DNA from: Hydrogenophaga intermedia
GTDB lineage: Bacteria; Pseudomonadota; Gammaproteobacteria; Burkholderiales; Burkholderiaceae_C
DNA: 64,000 bases
Reading direction: 5' to 3'
NCBI RefSeq assembly: GCF_023715105.1
Contig: NZ_JAMBNO010000002.1
Location: 186,001-250,000, forward strand
The notes under the pieces were generated by a model, which ran no database searches, was not told where the DNA came from, and worked only from the letters and a program-made list of their open reading frames with translations. The position numbers and the translations under genes were made by a program. Positions 44,424 through 54,108 of this stretch are shown piece after piece; positions within the stretch are counted from its first letter, which is position 1; every line of letters starts with the position of its first letter.

Positions 44424-44596
44424 AGCAGGCGCTCCATGGCCAGCACCGCAAAGAAGCCAAGTGCGGCCAGCACCGTCCACTTCAGGATCACCAGCCCCCA
44501 GGTGCGGTACCGCGCCTGGCCGGTACCGATGTAGAGGGCGAAGCACACGCCTGCCGCGAGCAGCAGCAGCAGGACGGCCCAACGGAACAGCAGCAT
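44420..44596 (-). CDS. 58-residue two-segment membrane protein
   Basis: A short frame from ATG 44596, 11 bases after the lpxC stop. Two hydrophobic stretches (WAVLLLLLAAGVCFALYIG, residues 6-24, and VILKWTVLAALGFFAVLAM, 36-54) are joined by a basic loop GQARYRTW. The GTGA overlap with the response regulator and the hydrophobic pattern argue that it is translated. No family is recognised with certainty. It is the first gene of the glycan locus and may be co-transcribed with lpxC. Confidence 0.7.
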   Translation of the reverse strand: MLLFRWAVLLLLLAAGVCFALYIGTGQARYRTWGLVILKWTVLAALGFFAVLAMERLL

Positions 44597-44607
44597 CTTG
44601 GCAGCGC

Positions 44608-45531
44608 TTACCAGGCTGGCGTGAGTTGCGCGAAGCCGCGCGGCGCCTCGCGATCGTTCTCGAAACTCACGACCTCGTAGGCCTCGGGCCGCGCCAGCAA
44701 TGCCCGCAGCAGCTGGTTGTTCATGGCGTGGCCACTGCGGAAGGCGCTGTAGGCGGCGAGCAGGGGTTTGCCCACGATGTGCAGGTCACCCATGGCGTCG
44801 AGGATCTTGTGCTTGGCGAATTCATCGCCGTAGCGCAGCCCGTCGGCGTTGAGCACCTTCACGTCGTCCATCACGATGGCGTTGTCCAGGCCGCCGCCCA
44901 GCGCCAGGCCGTGGGAACGCATCATCTCCACGTCCTTGGTGAAGCCGAAGGTGCGTGCTCGCGCGATCTCACGCGCGTAGTTGCCGCTGCCGAGGTCGAA
45001 CTCCACACGCTGGCCCGACGCGTTCACCGCGGGGTGGTCGAACTCGATCTCGAAGGCGAGCTTGTAGCCGTGGTACGGCTCGAGACGCGCCCACTTGAGG
45101 CTGCGGCCTTCGCCTTCGCGCACCTCCACCGGCTGCGTGACACGGATGAAGCGCTTGGGCGCGTTCTGCGCCACGATGCCGGCGCTTTGCAGCAGGTAGA
45201 CGAAGGAAGCCGAGGAGCCATCGAGGATGGGCACCTCTTCGGCGGTGATGTCGATCAACAGGTTGTCCAACCCGAGGCCGGCACAGGCGCTCATGAGGTG
45301 CTCGATGGTGTGCACCTTGGCGCCGCCGTTGGAGATGGTGGAAGCCAGGCGGGTGTCGCTCACCGCAGTGGCGTTGACGGGGATGTCCACGGGCTGCGGC
45401 AGGTCGACGCGGCGGAACACGATGCCGGTGTCGGGCGCGGCCGGGCGCAGCGTCAGCTCCACGCGCTGACCGCTGTGCAGGCCGACGCCCACCGCCTTGG
45501 TCAGTGATTTGAGGGTGCGTTGCGCAAGCAT
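44608..45531 (-). CDS. lpxC: UDP-3-O-acyl-N-acetylglucosamine deacetylase LpxC
   Basis: 307-residue zinc enzyme of the committed step of lipid A synthesis. Start [21 protein letters not shown]; zinc ligands in [17 protein letters not shown] and in [12 protein letters not shown]; catalytic Glu in [14 protein letters not shown]; general-base His in FRSGHAMNN. It lies at the end of the dcw cluster as in many proteobacteria, but 414 bases after ftsZ with a repeat element between. The start at 45531 is six bases after TACAAT, without a ribosome site. Confidence 0.97.
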   Translation of the reverse strand: MLAQRTLKSLTKAVGVGLHSGQRVELTLRPAAPDTGIVFRRVDLPQPVDIPVNATAVSDTRLASTISNGGAKVHTIEHLMSACAGLGLDNLLIDITAEEVPILDGSSASFVYLLQSAGIVAQNAPKRFIRVTQPVEVREGEGRSLKWARLEPYHGYKLAFEIEFDHPAVNASGQRVEFDLGSGNYAREIARARTFGFTKDVEMMRSHGLALGGGLDNAIVMDDVKVLNADGLRYGDEFAKHKILDAMGDLHIVGKPLLAAYSAFRSGHAMNNQLLRALLARPEAYEVVSFENDREAPRGFAQLTPAW

Positions 45532-45537
45532 TCCCGG

Positions 45538-45543
45538 ATTGTA
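45538..45543 (-). promoter_or_regulatory. -10-like hexamer six bases before lpxC
   Basis: TACAAT on the minus strand, then CCGGGA and ATG. It would give lpxC its own, leaderless transcript separate from ftsZ. Confidence 0.45.
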
Positions 45544-45680
45544 GGTTTTTCCCCTGTGGAACACGGTGAGAAATGGTGATGGGCTTGATAGGGGGGGGCG
45601 GTTGTGTGCTCCGTCCGCTTCCTGGGTTGTTGTTGTGATCTCCGGCGGGTCCGGTCGTCGCCGACCGGTATCCGGCTCCG

Positions 45681-45912
45681 CGACTGTCCCCCGCCAAGGG
45701 CTTTGCCCTTGGCTCCTCCTTTATGTCGCTACGCCGGACACCGATCACCGCCGACCTCTCGGCGTTCGGCGGATGCGCGCTCCGGCATCACGCGCGCTCC
45801 GGCATCACTTCAGCTCGCGGGTGTGGGGTGCTCCACGCAGCGGCATAAAGGAGGAGGACCGCGCAGCGGTCCGGGGGACAGCCGCGGAGTGGAGTACCCC
45901 ACACCCGCGAGC
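45681..45912. repeat. Nested inverted-repeat element (REP-doublet/MITE-like) between ftsZ and lpxC
   Basis: The 414-base gap 45532-45945 has no gene. Outer arms: 45681-45729 and 45840-45884 are inverted copies of a unit built as CTGTCCCCCG, a private small hairpin, CTCCTCCTTTATG, then YCGC; the inner hairpins differ (GCCAAGGG...CCCTTGGC on the left, GGACCGC...GCGGTCC on the right). A second pair, 45813-45836 and 45889-45912, is a 24-base inverted repeat with one mismatch. Between them is a 17-base tandem duplication (45775-45791 and 45792-45808, GCGCGCTCCGGCATCAC). A run of eight G lies at 45591-45598. Confidence 0.75.
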
Positions 45913-45945
45913 GTGCGCGAGGTGCCACGAGCGACGTGCCCCCGT

Positions 45946-47166
45946 TCAATCCGCCTGCTTGCGCAAGAAGGCAGGAATCTCGAAGTCGTCCATGCCACCC
46001 GAGGCCAGCGCGTCCACCTTGGCCGCGGCCTGGGTGCGGTTGGTGCGCCACACGCTGGGCACGGCCATGTGCTGGTAGTCGGGCTGGGCCGTTGCGACGC
46101 CGGCACCGGGGCCGCCCACGGCCTGGTTCACGGTAGGGACATTGAACGGCGTGTTGTCGGTACCGGTGCGCAGCACCTGCAGCGGCGGCGCGGTGCGACG
46201 CGCGCCGTGACGCGACAGGCCGGTGGCCACCACGGTCACGCGCATCTCGTCGCCCAGGCTGTCGTCGTAGGCAGCGCCGTAGATCACGTGCGCTTCGGCC
46301 GAGGCGTAGGCGCGGATGGTGTTCATCGCCAGCTTGGACTCCGACAGCTTGAGCGAGCCCTTGGCCGCGGTGACCAGCACCAGCACGCCCTTGGCGCCCG
46401 AGAGGTCGATGCCTTCGAGCAGCGGGCAGGCCACGGCCTGCTCGGCGGCGATGCGCGCGCGGTCCGGGCCGGCGGCGGTTGCCGTGCCCATCATGGCCTT
46501 GCCGGGTTCGCCCATCACGGTGCGCACGTCTTCGAAGTCGACGTTGACGTTGCCGTACTCGTTGATGATCTCGGCGATACCGCCGACGGCGTTCTTGAGC
46601 ACGTCGTTGGCGTGCGCGAAGGCCTCGTCCTGGGTGACGTCATCGCCCAGCACCTCGAGCAGCTTCTCGTTGAGCACCACGATCAGCGAATCGACGTTGG
46701 CCTCGAGTTCGGCGAGGCCGTTGTCGGCGTTGGTCATGCGACGGCCGCCTTCCCAGTCGAAGGGCTTGGTGACCACGCCCACGGTGAGGATGCCCATGTC
46801 CTTGGCCACGCGCGCGATCACCGGTGCGGCGCCGGTGCCGGTGCCGCCGCCCATGCCGGCGGTAATGAACAGCATGTGCGCGCCCTCGATGGCTTCGCGG
46901 ATCTGCTCCACCGCGCCCTCGGCGGCCTCACGGCCTTTCTCGGGTTTGCTGCCGGCGCCCAGGCCGGTCACACCGAGCTGGATGGTCTTGTGCGCTGCGC
47001 TGCGTGCCAGCGCCTGCGCATCGGTGTTGGCGCAGATGAATTCCACGCCCTGGACCTCACGGGCAATCATGTGTTCGACCGCGTTGCCGCCGCCGCCGCC
47101 CACGCCGATGACCTTGATCTGCGTGCCCAGGTTGAATTCTTCGACTTCGATCATTTCGATGCTCAT
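45946..47166 (-). CDS. ftsZ: Cell division protein FtsZ
   Basis: 406-residue tubulin-like GTPase that forms the Z ring. N-terminal GTP-binding segments IKVIGVGGGGGNAVEHM, FICANTDAQAL and the tubulin signature GGGTGTGAAPV; T7-loop region NVDFEDVRTVM; a variable linker (about 320-385) and the C-terminal peptide DDFEIPAFLRKQAD that binds FtsA and other partners. The start at ATG 47166 has AAGGAGCACCG before it. The 160-base gap to ftsA probably holds a promoter and contains a CGGTGTG...CACACCG hairpin (47243-47261). Confidence 0.98.
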   Translation of the reverse strand: MSIEMIEVEEFNLGTQIKVIGVGGGGGNAVEHMIAREVQGVEFICANTDAQALARSAAHKTIQLGVTGLGAGSKPEKGREAAEGAVEQIREAIEGAHMLFITAGMGGGTGTGAAPVIARVAKDMGILTVGVVTKPFDWEGGRRMTNADNGLAELEANVDSLIVVLNEKLLEVLGDDVTQDEAFAHANDVLKNAVGGIAEIINEYGNVNVDFEDVRTVMGEPGKAMMGTATAAGPDRARIAAEQAVACPLLEGIDLSGAKGVLVLVTAAKGSLKLSESKLAMNTIRAYASAEAHVIYGAAYDDSLGDEMRVTVVATGLSRHGARRTAPPLQVLRTGTDNTPFNVPTVNQAVGGPGAGVATAQPDYQHMAVPSVWRTNRTQAAAKVDALASGGMDDFEIPAFLRKQAD

Positions 47167-47326
47167 TTCGGTGCTCCTTGATGCAGTTGCCTGTTTGTCT
47201 GGTGATGTGCGGAAAATCGGGATTCGGGTCATCCGGGAGGCCCGGTGTGTTCGGCACACCGTCCTCGTCGTCGTCGACATCGCCACGCGGGCGGGCCGTG
47301 GATGAGCAGGTCGTTGAAGCGGTGCA

Positions 47327-48556
47327 TCAGAACGTCCCCACGAACCAGTTCTTCACGCGCTCCAGCGCGCCCGACATCGAGCCCGCCTTCTGCGACACCT
47401 TGTGGCCGCGCACGCGCGCCAGGCGCGCTTCTTCGAGCAGGCCCATCACGGTCGCCGAGCGCGTCTGCGCCACCATGTCGGACAGCGCGCTGTGGTAGTT
47501 GGGCACGCCACGGCGCACCGGCTTCAAGAAAATGTCCTCGCCGAGTTCGACCATGCCCGGCATCACCGCGCTGCCGCCGGTGAGCACGATGCCGCTGGAG
47601 AGCATTTCTTCATGGCCGCTGTCGCGCAGTACTTGCTGCACGAGCGAGAAGATCTCCTCCACACGCGGCTCGATCACACCGGCCAGGGCCTGCTTGCCCA
47701 GCAGGCGCGGGCCGCGGTCGCCCAGGCCTGGCACCTCCACCTGCGTATCCGGGTCGGCCAGCAGCTGTTTGGCGCAACCGCTTTCGACCTTGATGTCTTC
47801 GGCGTCCTTGGTGGGCGTTCGCAGCGCCATGGCGATGTCGCTGGTGATGAGATCGCCCGCGATCGGGATCACCGCGGTGTGGCGGATGGCGCCGCCCGAG
47901 AAGATGGCCACGTCGGTGGTGCCGGCGCCGATGTCGACCAGGGCCACACCGAGTTCCTTCTCGTCATCGGTGAGCACGGCCTGGCTGCTGGCCAGCGGGT
48001 TGAGCATGAGCTGGTCCACCTCCAGCCCGCAGCGGCGCACGCACTTGATGATGTTCTCGGCCGCGCTCTGCGCACCGGTGACGATGTGCACCTTGGCCTC
48101 CAGGCGGATGCCGCTCATGCCGATCGGCTCCTTGACCTCCTGGCCGTCGATCACGAACTCCTGCGGCTCCACCAGCAGCAGGCGCTGGTCGGTGGAGATG
48201 TTGATGGCCTTGGCGGTCTCGATCACGCGCGCCACGTCGGTGGCGCTGACCTCGCGGTCCTTGATGGCCACCATGCCGCTGCTGTTGATGCCGCGGATGT
48301 GGCTGCCGGTGATGCCGGTGTAGACCCGCGCGATGCGGCAGTCGGCCATCAACTCGGCTTCCTTCAGGGCCTGCTGGATGCTCTGCACCGTGGCGTCGAT
48401 GTTGACCACCACGCCGCGCTTCAAGCCGTGGCTGGCGGCCACGCCCAGGCCCGCGAGCTTGAGCGTGCCGCCGTTCTGCACCTCGGCCACCACCACCATG
48501 ATCTTGGCGGTGCCGATGTCGAGTCCGACGACGAGGTCCTTGTATTCCTTGGCCAT
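47327..48556 (-). CDS. ftsA: Cell division protein FtsA
   Basis: 409-residue actin-like ATPase that tethers FtsZ to the membrane. Phosphate loops DIGTAKIMVVVAE and DIGAGTTDVAIF, adenosine motif TGGSAVMPGM, the 1C domain around SATDVARVIETAKAI, and a C-terminal amphipathic membrane-targeting helix ALERVKNWFVGTF. It starts 15 bases after ftsQ. Confidence 0.98.
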   Translation of the reverse strand: MAKEYKDLVVGLDIGTAKIMVVVAEVQNGGTLKLAGLGVAASHGLKRGVVVNIDATVQSIQQALKEAELMADCRIARVYTGITGSHIRGINSSGMVAIKDREVSATDVARVIETAKAINISTDQRLLLVEPQEFVIDGQEVKEPIGMSGIRLEAKVHIVTGAQSAAENIIKCVRRCGLEVDQLMLNPLASSQAVLTDDEKELGVALVDIGAGTTDVAIFSGGAIRHTAVIPIAGDLITSDIAMALRTPTKDAEDIKVESGCAKQLLADPDTQVEVPGLGDRGPRLLGKQALAGVIEPRVEEIFSLVQQVLRDSGHEEMLSSGIVLTGGSAVMPGMVELGEDIFLKPVRRGVPNYHSALSDMVAQTRSATVMGLLEEARLARVRGHKVSQKAGSMSGALERVKNWFVGTF

Positions 48557-48571
48557 GATGGATGCGTGCGT

Positions 48572-49372
48572 TTACCGGTTTGGTGGGCGTAGGGTCGGGT
48601 TGACGGGGGTGTCGGTGGCGGTGGTCACGCCGCGGATGCGCAGCGCGTAGCCGTTGGGGTAGCGCAGGTCCACGCTTTGCAGCGCGCCGGCGTAGCGTTC
48701 GGTGAGCTGCGGCAGCGTGCCGATGAAGCGCTGCACGCGTGCCTGCAGTTCCTCGGGCGTGCCGCGGCCGATCTCGATCTCGGCGCCGTTGTGCAGCCGT
48801 GCGCGCCAGCTTCCGCGCTCGCCGAATTCCAGGCGCTCGAGGTCGAACTCGAGGCGGGCGAAGACCGGTTGCAGCGTCTGATAAAGCGCCCACACCTCGG
48901 CAGAGCGGCCCTCGGGGCCGGCGATCTCGGGCAGGTTGTCGGCGTCATCGGGGCTTGCTTCGAACACCTCACCGAGCGTGTTCACCAGTTCGCCCGAACC
49001 GTTCTCGCCCCACCAGGCGACGGGCCGGTGCTCCTCGATGGTGACGCGCAGGCGGTTCGGAAACTCGCGCTGCACCACGGCGCGGCGCACCCAGGGCACC
49101 TGCTCGAACAGCGTGCGCACCTGCTGCAGATCGACGTTGAGGAAGCTCGACGACAGGCGCGAGCGCATTTGCGTGGCCAGTTGCGCGCGCAGCGTCACGG
49201 CGCTTTGGTGGGCCACGTCGCCATGCACGCTGATGGCCTTGACCGTCCACACCGGATGGCGCACGGCCCAGGTGCCGATGGCACCGAGCGTGAGCACGGC
49301 GAACACGCCCAGCAGAAGCTGGGTGGCCACGGCCATCAGCTTCACGTCCAGGGGCAGTTCGGTGTTCGCCAT
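48572..49372 (-). CDS. ftsQ: Cell division protein FtsQ
   Basis: 266-residue bitopic protein: short cytoplasmic end, one membrane segment (VATQLLLGVFAVLTLGAIGTW), a POTRA domain (WTVKAISVHGDVAHQSAVTL...LNVDLQQVRTLFEQVPWVRRAVVQREFPNRLRVTIEEHRPVA is the classic FtsQ stretch in pieces) and a C-terminal beta domain (LQSVDLRYPNGYALRIRG). It links FtsA/FtsK to FtsBL at the septum. It lies between ddl and ftsA with short gaps. Confidence 0.96.
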   Translation of the reverse strand: MANTELPLDVKLMAVATQLLLGVFAVLTLGAIGTWAVRHPVWTVKAISVHGDVAHQSAVTLRAQLATQMRSRLSSSFLNVDLQQVRTLFEQVPWVRRAVVQREFPNRLRVTIEEHRPVAWWGENGSGELVNTLGEVFEASPDDADNLPEIAGPEGRSAEVWALYQTLQPVFARLEFDLERLEFGERGSWRARLHNGAEIEIGRGTPEELQARVQRFIGTLPQLTERYAGALQSVDLRYPNGYALRIRGVTTATDTPVNPTLRPPNR

Positions 49373-49389
49373 GGTGCTTCGATGCGCTT

Positions 49390-50328
49390 TCAGGCGTTGT
49401 CCAGGCCGGCACTGGCCAGCAGTTGCACGCACAAGTCCTCGTAGGAGATGCCGGCCGCGCGCGCCGACATCGGCACCAGCGAATGGCCGGTCATGCCGGG
49501 CGAGGTATTGATCTCCAGCAGGTAGGGCTTGCGTGTGGCGGCGTCGATCATCACGTCGGCACGCGACCAGCCACGGCAGCCCAGCGTGCGGTAGGCCTGC
49601 AGCACCAGCGCCTGGATCGCCGCCTCCTCGCCCGCGGGCAGGCCGCTGGGCACGAGGTACTTGGTGTCGTCGGTGAAGTACTTGTTCTGGTAGTCGTAGT
49701 TGCCGTCGGGCGCCACGATGCGGATCACCGGCAGCGCACGCGCCGCGTGGCCGGTTCCCAGCACCGGGCAGGTGACCTCGTCGCCCGCAATGAACTGCTC
49801 GCACATCACCATCGGGTCCTGCCTGGCCGCCAGCGCGTAAGCCGCTTCGCACTGCGCCGCGCTGGTGACCTTGGTCAGGCCGATGGTCGAGCCCTCGCGC
49901 ACCGGCTTCACGATCATGGGCGAGCCCAATGCCGCAAAAGCTTCGTGTGTCTCGGCCGCGCTGTGCACCTGCCGCCACGCGGGCGTGGACAAACCCTCGG
50001 CGACCCAGATGCGCTTGGTCATGAGCTTGTCCATCGCCACGGCCGAGGCCATCACGCCCGGACCGGTGTAGGGGATGCCCAGCAATTCCAGCGCGCCTTG
50101 CACCGTGCCGTCTTCGCCGAAGCGGCCGTGCAGCGCGATGAAGCAGCGACCGAAACCATCGCGTTTGAGATCGCCGAGGTCGCGCTCGGCCGGGTCGAAC
50201 GCGTGTGCGTCGACGCCTTTCGATTGCAGCGCCTTGAGCACGCCCGCGCCCGACATGAGCGAGACCTCGCGCTCGGCGGAACGCCCGCCCATGAGCACGG
50301 CGACCTTGCCGAATTCCTTCACGTTCAT
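49390..50328 (-). CDS. ddl: D-alanine--D-alanine ligase
   Basis: 312-residue ATP-grasp ligase that makes D-Ala-D-Ala for Mur[15 protein letters not shown] at the N-terminus, [29 protein letters not shown] (ATP loop), [32 protein letters not shown] (end of the active site, given here in two parts in the protein). The ATG at 50328 overlaps the murC stop in ATGA; the open frame upstream is inside murC. Confidence 0.97.
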   Translation of the reverse strand: MNVKEFGKVAVLMGGRSAEREVSLMSGAGVLKALQSKGVDAHAFDPAERDLGDLKRDGFGRCFIALHGRFGEDGTVQGALELLGIPYTGPGVMASAVAMDKLMTKRIWVAEGLSTPAWRQVHSAAETHEAFAALGSPMIVKPVREGSTIGLTKVTSAAQCEAAYALAARQDPMVMCEQFIAGDEVTCPVLGTGHAARALPVIRIVAPDGNYDYQNKYFTDDTKYLVPSGLPAGEEAAIQALVLQAYRTLGCRGWSRADVMIDAATRKPYLLEINTSPGMTGHSLVPMSARAAGISYEDLCVQLLASAGLDNA

Positions 50329-51725
50329 TTCGCCAACTCCATGATTCGTCCTGCCACCGCGCCGATGGAGCCTGCGCCCATGCACAGCACCACGTCGCCA
50401 TCGCGTGCGTTGTCGAGCACCGCCTGCGGCATGGCAGCGATGTCGTCGACGAACACCGGTTCGAGCTTGCCTGCCACCCGCAGCGCGCGCGCCAGCGATC
50501 GGCCATCGGCCGCCACGATGGGCGCCTCGCCCGCCGCGTAGACCTCGCCCAGGAGCACCGCGTCGGCCTGGCCGATCACCTTGACGAAGTCCTCGAAGCA
50601 GTCGCGCGTGCGGGTGTAGCGGTGCGGCTGGAACGCCAGCATCAGGCGCCGGCCGGGAAAGGCGCCGCGCGCGGCGGCGATGGTGGCCGCCATCTCCACC
50701 GGGTGGTGGCCGTAGTCGTCCACCACGGTGAGGTGGCCGCCACCGGGCAGCACCGCTTCTCCGTAGCGCTGGAAGCGCCGGCCCACGCCCTTGAATTCCG
50801 CCAGGGCCTTGAGCACCGCCGCATCGGGCACGCCGAGCTCCACCGCGATGCCGATGGCCGCGAGCGCGTTGAGCACGTTGTGGCGGCCCGGCAGGTTGAG
50901 CACCACGTCCAGGTCGGGCAGCTCAACGCCGTTGCGGCGCTGCACGGTGAAGTGCATCTGGCCACCCACCGCACGAACACCGATGGCGCGCACCTGCGCG
51001 TCCTCGCTGTCGATACCGTAGCTGGTGATGGGGCGCGCGATCTGGGGCAGGATCTCGCGGATGGCGGCGTCGTCCACGCAGACCACAGCTGCGCCGTAGA
51101 ACGGCATCTTGTGCAGGAACTCCACGAATGCGGCCTTGAGGCGACCGAAGTCGTGGCCGTAGGTGTCCATGTGGTCGGCGTCGATGTTGGTGATCACCGA
51201 GATCATGGGCAGCAGGTTCAGGAACGAGGCGTCGGACTCGTCGGCTTCGACCACGATGTACTCGCCGCTGCCGAGCGCCGCGTTGGCGCCGGCGCTGTTC
51301 AGGCGCCCTCCAATGACGAAGGTCGGGTCCAGCCCGCCTTCGGCGAGCACGCTGGCCACCAGGCTGGTGGTGGTGGTCTTGCCGTGCGTGCCCGCGATGG
51401 CCACGCCCTTGCGCAGCCGCATGAGCTCGGCCAGCATCACGGCGCGCGGCACCACCGGAATCAGCTTCGCGTGCGCGGCCACCACCTCGGGGTTGTCGGC
51501 CTTCACCGCGGTGGAGGTGACGATGGCGTCTGCGCCTTCGATGTGTCTCGCGTCGTGCCCGGCGAACACCTGTGCACCCAGCGCGGCCAGACGCCGCGTG
51601 GTCGCACTCTCGCCCAGGTCGCTGCCCGAGATGCGGTAGCCCTGGTTGAGCAGCACCTCGGCGATGCCGCTCATGCCCGCGCCGCCGATGCCGACGAAAT
51701 GGATGTGGCGGATGGCGTGTTTCAT
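50325..51725 (-). CDS. murC: UDP-N-acetylmuramate--L-alanine ligase MurC
   Basis: 466 residues; adds L-Ala to UDP-MurNAc in the cytoplasm. Signature pieces: [104 protein letters not shown]. Coupled by ATGA to both murG and ddl. Confidence 0.98.
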   Translation of the reverse strand: MKHAIRHIHFVGIGGAGMSGIAEVLLNQGYRISGSDLGESATTRRLAALGAQVFAGHDARHIEGADAIVTSTAVKADNPEVVAAHAKLIPVVPRAVMLAELMRLRKGVAIAGTHGKTTTTSLVASVLAEGGLDPTFVIGGRLNSAGANAALGSGEYIVVEADESDASFLNLLPMISVITNIDADHMDTYGHDFGRLKAAFVEFLHKMPFYGAAVVCVDDAAIREILPQIARPITSYGIDSEDAQVRAIGVRAVGGQMHFTVQRRNGVELPDLDVVLNLPGRHNVLNALAAIGIAVELGVPDAAVLKALAEFKGVGRRFQRYGEAVLPGGGHLTVVDDYGHHPVEMAATIAAARGAFPGRRLMLAFQPHRYTRTRDCFEDFVKVIGQADAVLLGEVYAAGEAPIVAADGRSLARALRVAGKLEPVFVDDIAAMPQAVLDNARDGDVVLCMGAGSIGAVAGRIMELAK

Positions 51726-52804
51726 GCCGTTCTGACTTTCGCGAGTTCGATGCAGGCGTCGACCACCGCGCCGGTGGCGTCGGTCTTGGCCACGCTGCGG
51801 GCCTTCTCGGCCATGGTGAGGAGTTGGGCGCGATCCAGCCCCTGGAGCAGTGCCGCGAGTTTGTCGGGCGTAAGCCCGGCCTGCGCCTCGAGCCAGGCCG
51901 CGCCGGCGTCGACGAGGAAGCGCGCGTTGTGCGTCTGGTGGTCGTCCACCGCGGCGGGGAACGGCACCAGCAGCGAGGCCGCGCCGACCGCGGCGAGTTC
52001 GGTGACGGTGCTGGCCCCGGCACGACCGATCACGAGGTCGGCGTGGGCGTAGGCACTGGCGGTGTCGTCGATGAACGGCGTGCAATCGGCCGCCACACCG
52101 GCAGCGGCGTAGTTCGCGCGCAGCTCATCGATCTGCTTCTCGCCGCTCTGGTGCAGCACGGTGGGGCGCTGCGCCTCGGGGATGAGCGCCAGCGCCTGCG
52201 GCACGATGCGGTTGAGCGCCTGCGCGCCCAGGCTGCCCCCCACCACCAGCAGGCGCAGCGGGCCGGTACGGCCGGCAAAGCGTTCGGCAGGCGCGGGCTG
52301 CTTGAGGAAGGCCTCGCGCAGTGGGTTGCCCACCCACGCGGCCTTGGCCAGCGCGTTTGGAAAGGCGCTGAAGCGGCGGTCGGCCACCTCGGCCAGCACC
52401 TTGTTGGCCAGGCCTGCGATGGAGTTCTGCTCGTGCAGCACGAGCGGCTTGCCGAGCAGCACGCCCATCATCCCGCCGGGGAAGGTGATGTAGCCACCGA
52501 GGCCAACCAGCACATCGGGCTTGACGCGTCGCACCACCTGGATGCTTTGCCAGAAGGCGCGCAGCAGGTTGAGCGGCAGCAGCAGTTTGGTGAGCAAGCC
52601 CTTGCCGCGCAGGCCGCCGAACTGCACCGTTTCCAGCGCAAAGCCGCGCGGCGGCACGAGGCGGCTTTCCATGCTGTCGGGAGCGCCCAGCCAGTGCACG
52701 CGCCAGCCGCGCGCGCGCAGCGCCTCGGCCACGGCCAGGCCGGGGAAGATGTGGCCGCCGGTGCCACCGGCCATCACGAGGGCGCAGGGAGTTCGGGTGG
52801 TCAC
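51722..52804 (-). CDS. murG: UDP-GlcNAc--lipid I GlcNAc transferase MurG
   Basis: 360-residue membrane-associated GT28 enzyme that makes lipid II on the cytoplasmic face. [21 protein letters not shown] and [12 protein letters not shown] at the acceptor side, [33 protein letters not shown] and [17 protein letters not shown] at the UDP-GlcNAc site. Start is the GTG at 52804, overlapping the ftsW stop in GTGA; the stop overlaps murC in ATGA. Confidence 0.97.
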   Translation of the reverse strand: MTTRTPCALVMAGGTGGHIFPGLAVAEALRARGWRVHWLGAPDSMESRLVPPRGFALETVQFGGLRGKGLLTKLLLPLNLLRAFWQSIQVVRRVKPDVLVGLGGYITFPGGMMGVLLGKPLVLHEQNSIAGLANKVLAEVADRRFSAFPNALAKAAWVGNPLREAFLKQPAPAERFAGRTGPLRLLVVGGSLGAQALNRIVPQALALIPEAQRPTVLHQSGEKQIDELRANYAAAGVAADCTPFIDDTASAYAHADLVIGRAGASTVTELAAVGAASLLVPFPAAVDDHQTHNARFLVDAGAAWLEAQAGLTPDKLAALLQGLDRAQLLTMAEKARSVAKTDATGAVVDACIELAKVRTA

Positions 52805-54108
52805 GAGCGCGCGCCTCTCATCATCTGGCGATTCTCGAAATCCACCCGCATCACGATCGCCAACGCGATCAGGTTGAGCAGGATGGCCGAGCCTCCGTAG
52901 CTCATGAAGGGCAGCGTGAGGCCCTTGGTGGGCAACGCCCCGAGGTTCACGCCGATGTTGATGAAGGCCTGGAAGCCGAACCACAGGCCAACGCCTTGCG
53001 CGACGAGGCCGGAGAACACCTGATCGAGCGCGATGGCCTGGCGGCCGATGTGCATGATGCGCCGCGTCATCCACAGGAACAGGCCGATCAGCGTGACGAC
53101 GCCCACGAGACCGAACTCCTCGCCGATGACGGCGAGCAGGAAGTCGGTGTGCGCCTCGGGCAGCCAGTTGAGCTTCTCAACGCTGCCCCCCAGCCCGACG
53201 CCGAACACCTCGCCGCGGCCGAAGGCAATCAGCGCGTGCGAGAGCTGGTAGCCCTTGCCCAGCGCGTGCTCGGCGCTCCAGGGGTCGAGGTAGGCAAAGA
53301 TGCGCTCGCGCCGCCAGTCGCTGGCCATGATCATGAGCGCGAAAGCCGCGACCACCACCGCCGCGATGAGGAAGAACATGCGCGCGTTGACGCCGCCCAG
53401 GAACAGGATGCCCATCGCGATCACCACGATCACCATGAAGGCGCCCATGTCGGGCTGTGCAAGCAGCAACATGCCCACCACCCCGAGCGCCACCGCCATG
53501 GGCCACACGGCCTGCCAGAAGTTCTGCTTGATCTCCATCTTGCGCACCATGTAGCTGCACGCGTAGAGCAGCACCGCCAGCTTGCCGAGTTCGGACGGCT
53601 GGAAGTTCATGACGCCGAGCGAGATCCAGCGGCGCGCGCCGTTGACGCCCTTGCCGATGAAGGGGATGAGCACCAGCACCATGAGCAGCAGCGCCAGCGC
53701 GAACAGCCAGGGCGCAGCGCGTTCCCAGGTCCTGAGCGGCACCTGGAAGGCCAGCAGGGCTGCGACCACGCCGATCGCCATGGACAGCCCGTGGCGAAGC
53801 ACGAAGTGCGTGTGCGCGTAGTTGGCAAAGCGCGGGTTATCAGGCAACGCGATCGAGGCCGAATACACCATCACCAGGCCCCAGGCCAGCAAGGCCACGG
53901 CGACCCAGAGCAGGGGTTGATCGAAGCCGGTCTCGCGCACCGCCACGCCGCGCTGGCGGCCGTAGCTGCGGCTGGACAGGCGCACCGGAATGTCGCCCGC
54001 GCCCGCTCCGGCGAGGCCACCGGCCCAGGCCGGAAGTGCGCCCAGCGCGCGGTCGCGCAGCGCGGCCCAGCGGCTGGGTGTGTCGGGCGCGGTCTTGCGG
54101 CGGCTCAC
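52801..54108 (-). CDS. ftsW: Septal peptidoglycan polymerase FtsW
   Basis: 435 residues with about ten membrane segments and a long, basic N-terminal cytoplasmic part (about 90 residues). SEDS-family motifs: [42 protein letters not shown] and [14 protein letters not shown]. It polymerises lipid II with FtsI at the septum. Start is the GTG at 54108 overlapping the murD stop in GTGA. Confidence 0.97.
   Translation of the reverse strand: MSRRKTAPDTPSRWAALRDRALGALPAWAGGLAGAGAGDIPVRLSSRSYGRQRGVAVRETGFDQPLLWVAVALLAWGLVMVYSASIALPDNPRFANYAHTHFVLRHGLSMAIGVVAALLAFQVPLRTWERAAPWLFALALLLMVLVLIPFIGKGVNGARRWISLGVMNFQPSELGKLAVLLYACSYMVRKMEIKQNFWQAVWPMAVALGVVGMLLLAQPDMGAFMVIVVIAMGILFLGGVNARMFFLIAAVVVAAFALMIMASDWRRERIFAYLDPWSAEHALGKGYQLSHALIAFGRGEVFGVGLGGSVEKLNWLPEAHTDFLLAVIGEEFGLVGVVTLIGLFLWMTRRIMHIGRQAIALDQVFSGLVAQGVGLWFGFQAFINIGVNLGALPTKGLTLPFMSYGGSAILLNLIALAIVMRVDFENRQMMRGARS

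Noticed and set aside
47243-47261. Hairpin between ftsA and ftsZ as a terminator
   Set aside because: The 7-bp stem has no T run after it and the two genes are normally co-expressed; it may be a processing site but there is no evidence.
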